From Saprospiraceae bacterium (GTDB lineage Bacteria; Bacteroidota; Bacteroidia; Chitinophagales; Saprospiraceae): a stretch of 50,750 nucleotides of DNA. Numbering within the stretch: the first letter of the stretch is position 1; the number at the start of each line of letters is the position of its first letter. The position numbers and the translations under genes are program-made. The notes beneath the pieces are model-generated. The model saw only the letters and a list, made by a program, of their open reading frames with translations, was not told the DNA's origin and ran no database searches. Shown here in pieces: positions 1-7,459 of this stretch. The stretch spans positions 1 to 50,750 of the forward strand of contig JAHDIE010000025.1 in NCBI GenBank assembly GCA_020630955.1, written 5' to 3'.

Positions 1-883
1 TTCTACCTCTGTCATCTTTCTCGATGCCTACGTTTTCCAATCCTAGATTATCTGTGTAAGGTCTCCTACCTATTGCAATAAGGCAATAATCCGCTTCTAA
101 TTCAAAAGTATCTTCTGTATCTCTTTTTTGGACAGTTACTTTAGCCGAAGTTTTAGTCGCATTTACATCTGTAACCATATGACTAAGGTGGAATTTCATT
201 CCTAGCTTTTTCAAAGATCTTTTAAGCTCTTTGACCACATCCTTATCCATACCAGGAAGTAAGCTATTCTGAAATTCAACCACCTCTATCTCTGCACCTA
301 GTCTTGCAAACACAGAACCCAATTCTAAACCTATCACACCTGCACCAACAATGACCATTCGCTTTGGAACTTTGTCAATGTTTAATGCTTCGGTACTTGT
401 GATTACTCTATTCTTATCATACTTAAATGCTGCGGGTGTCACAGGTTTAGAACCTGTTGCAATTATTACTTTTTTGGTATTAAGTGTTTCTTTTGTACCA
501 TCTTCTTTAGTAACAATAATCTCATTTGCGGAAGCGAAAGAACCAAAACCATGATGAACATCAATTTTGTTTTTCTTCATCAAAAATGATACACCATCGC
601 AGGTTTGTGATACTACATCATTTTTACGCTTGATCATTTGTTTCATATCCACCTTTGCCGAACCACTTTTAATTCCATGAGTTTCAAAATTGTGAATAAG
701 ATTATGGTAATGCTCCGAAGAATCAAGTAAAGCTTTGGAAGGAATACATCCAACATTCAGGCAAGTGCCTCCAAGTGTTTTGTATTTTTCTATGATGGCA
801 GTTTTCATTCCTAACTGAGCACATCTAATGGCTGCTACATATCCTCCAGGTCCAGAACCTATAATTGTTACATCGTATGACAT
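1..883 (-). CDS. lpdA: Dihydrolipoyl dehydrogenase (E3), C-terminal part outside the window
   Basis: This flavoprotein reoxidises dihydrolipoamide in the pyruvate and 2-oxoglutarate dehydrogenase and glycine cleavage complexes, using NAD+. The visible 294 residues begin MSYDVTIIGSGPGGYVAA, the FAD-binding GxGxxG motif. The redox-active disulfide motif GGTCLNVGCIPSK is at residues 38-50 (C41, C46), and a second Rossmann motif, VGAGVIGLELG, is near residue 180 for NAD. The family is usually about 465 residues, so roughly the last third, with the dimerisation domain and the HxxxxE catalytic pair, lies beyond base 1. The ATG at 881-883 gives an N-terminus typical of the family. Only 15 bases separate it from ricT upstream, so co-transcription with holB-ricT is likely. 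It carries one copy of the repeated 14-base word (524-537), encoding Ala-Ser-Ala-Asn at residues 117-120, in a region that varies in the family. Confidence 0.95.
   Translation of the reverse strand, partial: MSYDVTIIGSGPGGYVAAIRCAQLGMKTAIIEKYKTLGGTCLNVGCIPSKALLDSSEHYHNLIHNFETHGIKSGSAKVDMKQMIKRKNDVVSQTCDGVSFLMKKNKIDVHHGFGSFASANEIIVTKEDGTKETLNTKKVIIATGSKPVTPAAFKYDKNRVITSTEALNIDKVPKRMVIVGAGVIGLELGSVFARLGAEIEVVEFQNSLLPGMDKDVVKELKRSLKKLGMKFHLSHMVTDVNATKTSAKVTVQKRDTEDTFELEADYCLIAIGRRPYTDNLGLENVGIEKDDRGR
524..537 (+). repeat. Dispersed 14-base word, copy 1 (ATTTGCGGAAGCGA)
   Basis: Exact copy of the consensus, inside lpdA. The host gene is on the other strand, where the word reads TTC GCT TCC GCA AAT (Phe-Ala-Ser-Ala-Asn). 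See the finding on the six-copy word. Confidence 0.85.
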
Positions 884-898
884 ATATCTGCGTTAATT

Positions 899-2257
899 TT
901 ATTTGTCGTTATTTGAATTTTTTGGTCCGTCTTTTTTTGGTCCTTTATTTTTTGCTGCGTTGTTTTTAGAACCCTCTTTTTTTGGTCCTCTATTATTCTT
1001 TTTTCCTTTTGGAGGTCTTTGCTTTTTGATTAGATTATCAGCTTTTTTGCCTCCTTCTTTTTTTCCCTTTTGGGTTCCAACAGACTTAGCTTTTGCATCT
1101 TGTCCTTTGGAATTAAAGTTTTTCTTTCCTTTCTTTCTGTTCTTACTGGACTTTTTTCTCTTCTCTTCTGGCAGTTCAATCTGACCCGTTACATCTGCAA
1201 AATTTGTATCATCTTTTTCCTTGTTGTCCGCTTGAGCAATGTCTGCACCTTCTAGCTTCTCTGGTTTGATCCCCTTGTCATTCATTGCCTTATACTCCAA
1301 AACCTGCTCTTTTGTCAAAGGTATAACAAGATTTCTCCCGAGTTCTGTAGATTGTGTGTAATACATCAATTGGGAAAAGATATCAACCTTCATCAAATAT
1401 GCATTTCCATTTTTTGTTCTGAGCATATCAATTTTTCTCGGATACTCAGATAAGGCCTCAATGTACATATCCAATTCATAATTAAGGCAGCACTTTAATC
1501 TACCACATTGACCTGAGAGTTTGGTTTGGTTGATGGCAATATTTTGGTATCGCGCTGCTGAAGTTGTCACAGTAGAAAAGTCTGAAAGCCAGGTGGAACA
1601 ACATAGCTCTCTTCCACAAGCGCCTACCCCTCCTACTAAACCTGATTCTTGTCTGGAACCTATCTGTCTCATTTCAATCTTCACTTTAAATTCTTTGGCA
1701 TAGACACGGACTAGTTCTCTAAAGTCAACTCTTCCATCAGCAATATAATAGAAGGTTGCTTTTCTTAGATCTCCCTGGTACTCTACCTCTCCAATTTTCA
1801 TTTCTAAGCCCAATGATCTTGCTAATTCTCTTGCTTTAATCATGACAGGTTTTTCCTTTGCTCTAGCATCATTTAATTTTGCTAGGTCTCTCTCATTTGC
1901 TTTTCTAACAACACTATGGATTACTCTTTCTTCAGGAGTTTTCTTCTTTTTCATTTGAGCTCTAACCAAATCACCAGAAAGTGTTATTCGCCCTACATCA
2001 TATCCAGTTGATGCTTCCAGGACTACCATATCTCCTGTCAATGCTCTTGTATGAGGAGCATTCATATAGAATGCTTTTCTTGTTCCTTTCTTAAAACTTA
2101 CTTCAACGATATGATAATCACTTGGATCATTGAGCTCCAATGTTGTCAACCAATCGTAGGTGTTCATTTTGTTACACGAACCACTATTACAATGTCCTTT
2201 ATTTCCACATCCTGTCGGTGTTCCATCTTTTGATACTGCACATGTACTACATCCCAT
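899..2257 (-). CDS. ricT: RicT/PSP1-domain protein with Lys-rich tail
   Basis: PSP1 C-terminal-domain protein of the RicT (YaaT) family. In Bacillus RicT joins RicA and RicF in an iron-sulfur complex acting on RNase Y-dependent mRNA processing; the role in Bacteroidota is not established. Visible: a Cys-rich N-terminus (residues 3-28, with CSTC and CGNKGHC), a PSP1-like core over about residues 50-270 with the conserved cysteine clusters CGRELCC (214-220) and CGRLKCC (251-257), and a low-complexity tail from about residue 370 rich in Lys, Gly and Asn with repeated GPKK units. Its position just downstream of holB (24-base gap) matches the conserved holB-yaaT order of Firmicutes, which supports the assignment. 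The basic, probably disordered tail could bind RNA (inference). The ATG at 2257 is kept because the cysteines follow it directly. Confidence 0.85.
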   Translation of the reverse strand: MGCSTCAVSKDGTPTGCGNKGHCNSGSCNKMNTYDWLTTLELNDPSDYHIVEVSFKKGTRKAFYMNAPHTRALTGDMVVLEASTGYDVGRITLSGDLVRAQMKKKKTPEERVIHSVVRKANERDLAKLNDARAKEKPVMIKARELARSLGLEMKIGEVEYQGDLRKATFYYIADGRVDFRELVRVYAKEFKVKIEMRQIGSRQESGLVGGVGACGRELCCSTWLSDFSTVTTSAARYQNIAINQTKLSGQCGRLKCCLNYELDMYIEALSEYPRKIDMLRTKNGNAYLMKVDIFSQLMYYTQSTELGRNLVIPLTKEQVLEYKAMNDKGIKPEKLEGADIAQADNKEKDDTNFADVTGQIELPEEKRKKSSKNRKKGKKNFNSKGQDAKAKSVGTQKGKKEGGKKADNLIKKQRPPKGKKNNRGPKKEGSKNNAAKNKGPKKDGPKNSNNDK

Positions 2258-2281
2258 AATTTCTATATTTATATGAAGCGA

Positions 2282-3418
2282 TTAACTCGCAATTTTATTC
2301 TTTGCAAAAATTTCCTCAATGCCAAACATGGTAGAAGTCCATAAGATCTTCTTGTTGGCGTTTCGGTTTATATTTTTTATATTTTCTTCCATTAGATTAG
2401 CAATACTTATTGCCATCCTAACGGAAATAGATCTGGTCATTTTTAGCGCCGTCGATTTTTCTTTTCCTGAAAGTCTAACGGCATCTGTTGCCTTAAGGTG
2501 CACAACTCGCATGTATTCTTTTAGAAAGTGCAGTGTGTAAACACAAAATCCCTCCATTTCCTTCTTATTCAAACTACTGATTCGGTCGGCCAAATTTAAC
2601 ATACCCGAAATATTGCTTGTGTAGGCTGCTCTAAATATATCTAAGAGAAGTTCATCATATGCAGTTTCTTCATTTTGATGTATTTCAAGGGCGGTCTTAA
2701 GATTTCCGGCTGCTAATCTGACAACTTCAGCTCTTTGTTTATCATCCAAAATTTCACTTTTCAAAATTTTATCAATTTCACCATCAAGGAATGGTGGAAT
2801 TTTAAAAATTTGACATCTAGATTTTATGGTGTTTAAAATTTGTTCTTGATAATCCGAAACCAATATGATGATTGTATCAGGTGTAGGTTCTTCAATTAAT
2901 TTCAGAAGTCTATTGCCTTCTTTTGATAAATGCTCTGCACCAAAAATGATTTGAATTTTGTAGCGGCCTTCATATTTTCTTAAACCTAGAGACTTAATGA
3001 TTTGATTACATTCAGTCACATTGATATTAATAGGCTTATTTTCTGCATTAATAAATTTGGCCCAAGCACCAATGCCCCCATAGATTTGTTCAGAAAGAAA
3101 GTTCCTAAACTGTACAAGGAAATCATTGGATGTTGTTGATTCTCTTTTTTTACCTTCAATCGAAGAAACTGGAAAACTGAGATGAAGATCAGGGTGGACA
3201 TATTTTAATGACTTAATACAATGGTTGCATTTGCCACAAACATTGATACCTTCAGGATTTTCACAAAGCAAAGTTGCTGCAAAAGCCATTGCAAAGGCTA
3301 ATTTTCCATTGCCTTCGGGGCCAGTAAAAAGAATAGCATGCGGTATCCGATCATCTGAAATCAGACCTTCTAAGTATTTTTTACTTGCTTCTTGTCCAGG
3401 TATATCCCTAAATAACAC
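2282..3418 (-). CDS. holB: DNA polymerase III delta-prime subunit (clamp-loader ATPase family)
   Basis: Clamp-loader subunit that helps place the beta clamp on primed DNA. The 378-residue protein has the AAA+ Walker A motif GPEGNGKL (33-40). A zinc module follows: C52, then CGKCNHC at 61-67. LLKLIEEP is the helix typical of delta-prime and DnaX, and the SRC motif of the arginine-finger region appears as KSRCQIF. Length is normal for Bacteroidota HolB. The reading frame starts at GTG (3416-3418) followed by TTATTTAGGGATATA; the next methionine is inside the Walker region, so the GTG is accepted. It probably heads the operon holB-ricT-lpdA. No clear TAnnTTTG box is visible upstream. Confidence 0.9.
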   Translation of the reverse strand: MLFRDIPGQEASKKYLEGLISDDRIPHAILFTGPEGNGKLAFAMAFAATLLCENPEGINVCGKCNHCIKSLKYVHPDLHLSFPVSSIEGKKRESTTSNDFLVQFRNFLSEQIYGGIGAWAKFINAENKPININVTECNQIIKSLGLRKYEGRYKIQIIFGAEHLSKEGNRLLKLIEEPTPDTIIILVSDYQEQILNTIKSRCQIFKIPPFLDGEIDKILKSEILDDKQRAEVVRLAAGNLKTALEIHQNEETAYDELLLDIFRAAYTSNISGMLNLADRISSLNKKEMEGFCVYTLHFLKEYMRVVHLKATDAVRLSGKEKSTALKMTRSISVRMAISIANLMEENIKNINRNANKKILWTSTMFGIEEIFAKNKIAS

Positions 3419-3538
3419 TTTATTCTAAGTTTCGTTACGAAGTACAGGGATAGCTAAGGAGAGTAGAGATTCTGTGCTAAATATTGTTTTTAATGATCTC
3501 TAATTTATATTGATATATGTATGATTCAGCTTTCCAGC

Positions 3539-3673
3539 TTATTTCTTCAATGTTTTCTCTCTTCGCAATTCACCTTCAAAATGGCCAATTTCACCCTTTA
3601 TGATCCATTTTGACTTCACTTTATACAAAAATACACTTAAATAATCATAAAGGCAGGTTTGATATTCAAACAT
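3539..3673 (-). CDS. Possible 44-residue small protein, unrecognised
   Basis: The only ORF I could find in the 294-base gap between holB and the PTPS gene. It runs from ATG at 3671-3673 (MFEYQTCLYDYLSVF) to TAA at 3539-3541 and ends in a Lys/Arg/Glu-rich stretch (GELRREKTLKK). The composition looks protein-like rather than random, but I recognise no family. Its start overlaps the probable promoter of the divergent PTPS gene. It could equally be a chance ORF. Confidence 0.25.
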   Translation of the reverse strand: MFEYQTCLYDYLSVFLYKVKSKWIIKGEIGHFEGELRREKTLKK

Positions 3674-3688
3674 TAGTCATTTCCTTTG
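3658..3688 (+). promoter_or_regulatory. Probable Bacteroidota-type promoter of the PTPS/QueD gene
   Basis: A -33 TTTG at 3658-3661 is followed after 19 bases by TTCCTTTG (3681-3688), one mismatch from the TAnnTTTG -7 consensus of the Bacteroidota primary sigma factor. The start codon at 3713 leaves a short leader of about 17-20 bases. Spacing and distance fit; no experiment supports it. Confidence 0.5.
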
Positions 3689-3712
3689 TTTAAAGTTAAA
3701 TAATAAACAGTT

Positions 3713-4120
3713 ATGAGAATTGCAGTCTTTAGAAAGGCCCATTTTAATGCAGCCCACAAATTATACAATGAAGAATGGAGTCTAGAAAAGAATAAGGAAG
3801 TCTTTGGACTTTGTTCAAACCCTAACTATCATGGCCATAATTATGATCTTGAAGTAAAAGTTGTAGGAGAGGTAGACCCGGAAACTGGCTTTTTAATAGA
3901 TCTTAAGGTGTTAAAAAATATCATTAAAACAGAAATTGAAGATCGTTTTGATCACAAAAACTTCAATTTGGATACACCCTATTTTAAGGATAAAAACCCT
4001 ACAACCGAAAATATATGTTTCCTAATACACGAACTTTTAACAGCCGCAATGGATCCAAAATTTGAAATAACGGTCAGATTATGGGAGACCGAAAGAAATT
4101 ATGTAGAATATCCTGCCTAA
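3713..4120 (+). CDS. queD: 6-pyruvoyl-tetrahydropterin synthase / 6-carboxytetrahydropterin synthase family (QueD-like)
   Basis: T-fold enzyme converting 7,8-dihydroneopterin triphosphate, either to 6-carboxytetrahydropterin (queuosine pathway) or to 6-pyruvoyl-tetrahydropterin. Zinc ligands are visible as H15 in AHFNAAH and H40/H42 in HGHNY. The catalytic Cys is C34 in GLCSNPNYHGHNY, a form closer to eukaryote-type PTPS (C-N-N-P-x-G-H-G-H) than to the short E. coli QueD motif. At 135 residues it has normal family length. It is a single gene with its own probable promoter, so context does not decide between the two activities. Function as QueD is the usual bacterial assignment. Confidence 0.82.
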   Translation: MRIAVFRKAHFNAAHKLYNEEWSLEKNKEVFGLCSNPNYHGHNYDLEVKVVGEVDPETGFLIDLKVLKNIIKTEIEDRFDHKNFNLDTPYFKDKNPTTENICFLIHELLTAAMDPKFEITVRLWETERNYVEYPA

Positions 4121-4212
4121 TTGTATAGTACGGAACAACTTTTGTTATTTAACGATTAGAAACACCTTTTCTAGGTGCTTCCTTGGTATATTCGCATAAC
4201 AACTAAATCGAT

Positions 4213-4596
4213 TTGCCTTTGAATGTAAATGTTTATCAGTGGGTCGTCCCTTTAATTGCCTTATTCTATGTAGTTAGGCTGGTAAACCAATATAAGGTAA
4301 AGAAGAGGTTAATCAAAGGCACCATATTTTGGTTTGTCTTTTGGGTCTCAATTAGTATTCTTGCTATTATTCCAGATAAAATTACGATCGGATTGGCTAA
4401 TGTTCTAGGTTTTAAAGACAATGTCAATGCCATCATCTTTGTAGGAGTTTTCTTTCAATTCTTATTCTTGTATTATTTGTCCAACACAGTGGAAAGGCTT
4501 GAACGTAAAGTAACGGAGCTTGTTCGTAAAATTGCCATTGAACAAACCTTGGCAGACGAAGAAAAGAAAGAGTTGGTAGAAACCGATTTTGACTAA
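4213..4596 (+). CDS. DUF2304 small membrane protein (glycosyltransferase-associated)
   Basis: A 127-residue protein with three predicted membrane segments (about residues 9-25, 38-55 and 75-95). A charged amphipathic C-terminus follows, ending near the repeated Glu/Lys helix VERLERKVTELVRK. The pattern matches DUF2304 proteins, which sit beside dolichyl-phosphate-mannose-synthase-like GT2 enzymes and are thought to help them at the membrane. A GT2 of that type is nearby at 6761-7459 on the other strand. There is no ATG in frame; translation must begin at TTG 4213 or TTG 4219. Its stop overlaps the next ATG by one base (TAATG), indicating translational coupling to the GT4 gene. Confidence 0.75.
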   Translation: MPLNVNVYQWVVPLIALFYVVRLVNQYKVKKRLIKGTIFWFVFWVSISILAIIPDKITIGLANVLGFKDNVNAIIFVGVFFQFLFLYYLSNTVERLERKVTELVRKIAIEQTLADEEKKELVETDFD

Positions 4597-5693
4597 TGAA
4601 AATCTTGTTTATCCTTGAAAACCACTACCCAAAAATTGGTGGTGTTGAAACCTTATTCAAGGATCTAACAGAATCTTTGGCACAAAAAGGACATAGCATT
4701 ACCGTCTTAACCAATCGATCTTTAGGTGATAGTCTTTCTAAGCATGAAAATTATATGCCTAATCTTACAATCATTCGTAAAACTTTTCTCAATAGGTACA
4801 TTTTCACATTTTTTGCTTGGATTCCAGCATTTCTCCTTGCACGCAAGCATGACATTATCCACACCACATCTTATAATGCGGGATTACCCTCTTATATCGC
4901 TGGTCTATTAACTGGTAAAAAAGTAATCATCACCTTCCACGAAGTTTGGGGAAAGATGTGGTTTTCACTTCCTCATTTTGGAAAGCTTAGTTTATATTTT
5001 CATTATCTTTTTGAACAATTCTTATTAAAATTAAACTTTCATAAATTCATTGCTGTATCACAATTTACCGCTGACAGCCTTTCGGCAAATGGGATCCGTC
5101 AAGAAAAAATAGAAATGATTCACAATGGATTAAATTATCGAGAGTTTGAAAACATAAAAAAAGAAACAAAGGTTAATAAGCAGCATACTTTCTTATATTA
5201 TGGTCGTTTAGGAATATCAAAAGGTCTGGATATTTTAGTTGAAGGAGCATCTTTGGTAAATAAAGACTTTAAACTAAACATAGTTGTTCCACGCCAACCA
5301 AGCAAACTGCTGAGAAATTTAAAGAATAACATTTCTACAAAAGGTATTGAACAAAAAGTTGAATTTTTTCATGAACTTCCATTCGAAGAATTAAAATCTA
5401 GAGTTTCCTCAGCCGATACGGTAATAGTCCCATCATATAGTGAAGGGTTTTGCTTTACAGCAGCAGAAAGTATTGCAATGGGTGTAGCCATCATATCATC
5501 TGGAAATGGGGCATTGGCAGAAGTCGTTTCAGGCACTCACTTAACCATGAAAACTTTTGATGCTTCAGGCCTCGCTGAATGTATGGAATTAGCTTTAAAA
5601 GGCAAATATCAATACTCAAAACCAAAGCATTTTCATCTGTCTGACTCAGTAGATAAGTATTTAGAACTATATGGCAAATTAAGTGTAGAGTAA
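4596..5693 (+). CDS. Glycosyltransferase family 4
   Basis: Cytoplasmic GT-B enzyme transferring a sugar from a nucleotide donor to a growing glycan; donor and acceptor cannot be read from the sequence. The N-terminus has the GT4 signature NHYPKIGGVETLFKDL, with the glycine loop of the acceptor domain. The acceptor domain ends in the IAVSQFTADSL and IHNGLNY motifs (about residues 148-180). The C-terminal donor domain has FLYYGRLGISKGLDIL and the E-x7-E motif in EGFCFTAAESIAMG. Length (365) is normal. The ATG overlaps the DUF2304 stop, and the next GT4 starts one base after this stop, so the three form a tight operon. Confidence 0.88.
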   Translation: MKILFILENHYPKIGGVETLFKDLTESLAQKGHSITVLTNRSLGDSLSKHENYMPNLTIIRKTFLNRYIFTFFAWIPAFLLARKHDIIHTTSYNAGLPSYIAGLLTGKKVIITFHEVWGKMWFSLPHFGKLSLYFHYLFEQFLLKLNFHKFIAVSQFTADSLSANGIRQEKIEMIHNGLNYREFENIKKETKVNKQHTFLYYGRLGISKGLDILVEGASLVNKDFKLNIVVPRQPSKLLRNLKNNISTKGIEQKVEFFHELPFEELKSRVSSADTVIVPSYSEGFCFTAAESIAMGVAIISSGNGALAEVVSGTHLTMKTFDASGLAECMELALKGKYQYSKPKHFHLSDSVDKYLELYGKLSVE

Positions 5694-5694
5694 T

Positions 5695-6768
5695 ATGAAA
5701 ATTGTCATTCTTGCAGATAGTATTACCACCCAAAGTTCAGGCATTCATTATTATGGTATCCAATTTATCGAAAGATTAATATCTACCTTTCCAGAAAACG
5801 AATATCATATTATTGCTACAAAAGAAATTACCAATTTTAAGATAAAACATACCATTGTTCCGTTAAATAAATTTCCTTTTCATCTAAGATTTAGACAATT
5901 GTTCTTGTTTCCAAAATTGATAAAAAAAATCAAACCTGATCATGTAATAGAGCTGGCTCATTTTGGTCCATTTCGCTTGGATAAAAGAATTAAACGGAGT
6001 ACAGTAATCCATGATTTAACCCCCATCAACTTTCCCCAATTTCATACTAGATTAAGCAATTGGATGCACAGATTATTATTACCAGGCTTAATAAAAAAAG
6101 CAGATACGTTAATTGTAAACTCAACGCTAACAAAATCTGATGTGCATAACTATAAAGCCATTTCAAAAGGCAAAACAAGTATCATTTTTCCAACCATCAA
6201 TATTCCAAAAGAAACAAAAAAGGGGAAATATGTTAATGAAGATTACATACTGACAGTTGGTACGATTGAACCAAGAAAAAATTACGAATTGATATTAGAA
6301 GGATTCAAAAATATCGGCAAACAAAATGACAAAATCAAGCTAATTATCGTAGGAAGTATGGGTTGGAAAATGGAACATTTTGAAAAACTCATTGACGAAC
6401 ATCCTTATAAAGAAAGGATCATAATAACTGGATTTGTTTCAAGAGAAGAACTTTGGTCTTATTATCAAAATGCAAAATTATTTATTTTTGCTACACATTA
6501 TGAAGGATTTGGAATTCCAATTTTAGAAGCTTGTTATCATGGCTTGCCATTGGTTCTTTCTAAACTAAGCACTTCAGAAGAGATAGCAGAAAATGCCGCA
6601 GAATATTTCGAAAAGAATAATGCTGAAGATCTGTCTAAGCGGGTAGTAACCATTCTGTCGCAAAGTAAAAAAAGAGAAATAATGTCAGTGGAGTCGAAAA
6701 AACAATTTGCAAAAATAGAGGAGAAAGCAGCAATACAACTGAAACAATGGTATTCTAATATTAGCTAA
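5695..6768 (+). CDS. Glycosyltransferase family 4 (mannosyltransferase-like)
   Basis: A second GT4 enzyme of 357 residues. The donor domain has LTVGTIEPRKNYELILEGF, the form typical of mannosyl- and rhamnosyl-transferases of the WbaZ/MtfB kind, and the E-x7-E motif in HYEGFGIPILEACYHGLP. SIIHDLTPINFP-like sequence (VIHDLTPINFP) about 100 residues in is also typical of that subgroup. It follows the previous GT4 by one base. Its last eight bases overlap the convergent GT2 gene. Mannose as donor is plausible given ManC and PGI/PMI elsewhere in the window, but this is inference. Confidence 0.87.
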   Translation: MKIVILADSITTQSSGIHYYGIQFIERLISTFPENEYHIIATKEITNFKIKHTIVPLNKFPFHLRFRQLFLFPKLIKKIKPDHVIELAHFGPFRLDKRIKRSTVIHDLTPINFPQFHTRLSNWMHRLLLPGLIKKADTLIVNSTLTKSDVHNYKAISKGKTSIIFPTINIPKETKKGKYVNEDYILTVGTIEPRKNYELILEGFKNIGKQNDKIKLIIVGSMGWKMEHFEKLIDEHPYKERIIITGFVSREELWSYYQNAKLFIFATHYEGFGIPILEACYHGLPLVLSKLSTSEEIAENAAEYFEKNNAEDLSKRVVTILSQSKKREIMSVESKKQFAKIEEKAAIQLKQWYSNIS

Positions 6769-7459
6769 AAGGATTAAACAATTTCAAAAGCATACCCAAT
6801 CCTGTTTGGAAATTTTGACCCTTACTCATTGTGTCAGCAGTATACTTCACATCGATAGGAATTTCTCCAACCTTAGCTCCGTGGATCTTCGCTTGTTTTA
6901 TGATTTCAATACAAAACTCAAAACCATCAAAGCTAATCTCCAATTGTTTGGCAAATTTTTGATTCATTGCCTTCATTCCTGACTGGCTATCTGATAAAAA
7001 TAGACCAGTAATCAAGAAACTAATAAGGTTTCCGAAAAAATTATAGATCAAACGAACAAATGGAATATCATTATACTGAAGAAATCGGCTACCAATTACG
7101 AGGTCTAATTGATTCTCTTTTAGGTGTTTAATCAGGCTTAATATATTTTCTGGATTGTGTTGACTATCTGCATCTAAGGTTACTATATATTCAGCCCCTT
7201 GTTTTTCGGCAAATCGAATTCCTGTATAGGTTGCTGCACCTGGCCCTAGATTGATGACATGCTCTAATACCGTAACGCCTCTGTATCTGCTTACCACTTC
7301 TTTGGTATTATCATCACTACCATCATTAACAACAATAATATTTTTAATCCCTTGCATTTGAAGAGATACAAGTACAGGCTCTATCCTTGTGCTTTCATTT
7401 TTTGCTGGTAAGACGGCAAATATATTATCTAATGATATGTCTAAGTCGTTGTCTATCAA
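6761..7459 (-). CDS. Glycosyltransferase family 2 (polyprenyl-phosphate sugar synthase-like)
   Basis: GT-A fold enzyme of 232 residues similar to dolichyl/polyprenyl-phosphate mannose synthases, which charge a lipid carrier with a sugar for use outside the membrane. Motifs: PAKNESTRI and VVNDGSDDNT in the nucleotide-binding half, LDADSQH as the DxD-type metal site, and a hydrophobic stretch (NFFGNLISFLITGLF, about residues 140-160). There are no C-terminal transmembrane helices, so membrane attachment may come from a partner such as the DUF2304 protein at 4213. Its start overlaps by four bases the stop of the preceding membrane protein. That neighbour is a likely user of the lipid-linked sugar. 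Confidence 0.85.
   Translation of the reverse strand: MIDNDLDISLDNIFAVLPAKNESTRIEPVLVSLQMQGIKNIIVVNDGSDDNTKEVVSRYRGVTVLEHVINLGPGAATYTGIRFAEKQGAEYIVTLDADSQHNPENILSLIKHLKENQLDLVIGSRFLQYNDIPFVRLIYNFFGNLISFLITGLFLSDSQSGMKAMNQKFAKQLEISFDGFEFCIEIIKQAKIHGAKVGEIPIDVKYTADTMSKGQNFQTGLGMLLKLFNPFS

Noticed and set aside
351-554. Plus-strand ORF of 67 codons within the lpdA region
   Set aside because: It is antisense to clear dihydrolipoyl dehydrogenase sequence on the minus strand and has no protein-like features.
1-883. Possible frameshift in lpdA
   Set aside because: On careful counting, the frame from ATG 881-883 runs open to base 2 and keeps the expected residues; the earlier mismatch was a counting error.
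903-1010. Near-tandem TTTTTTTGGTCC repeats as a satellite
   Set aside because: They are in frame with GPKK-type repeats of the RicT tail and so are coding repeats.
903-1255. Plus-strand Phe-rich ORFs opposite the RicT tail
   Set aside because: They are the complement of the Lys-rich codons of the ricT tail (AAA read as TTT) and not genes.
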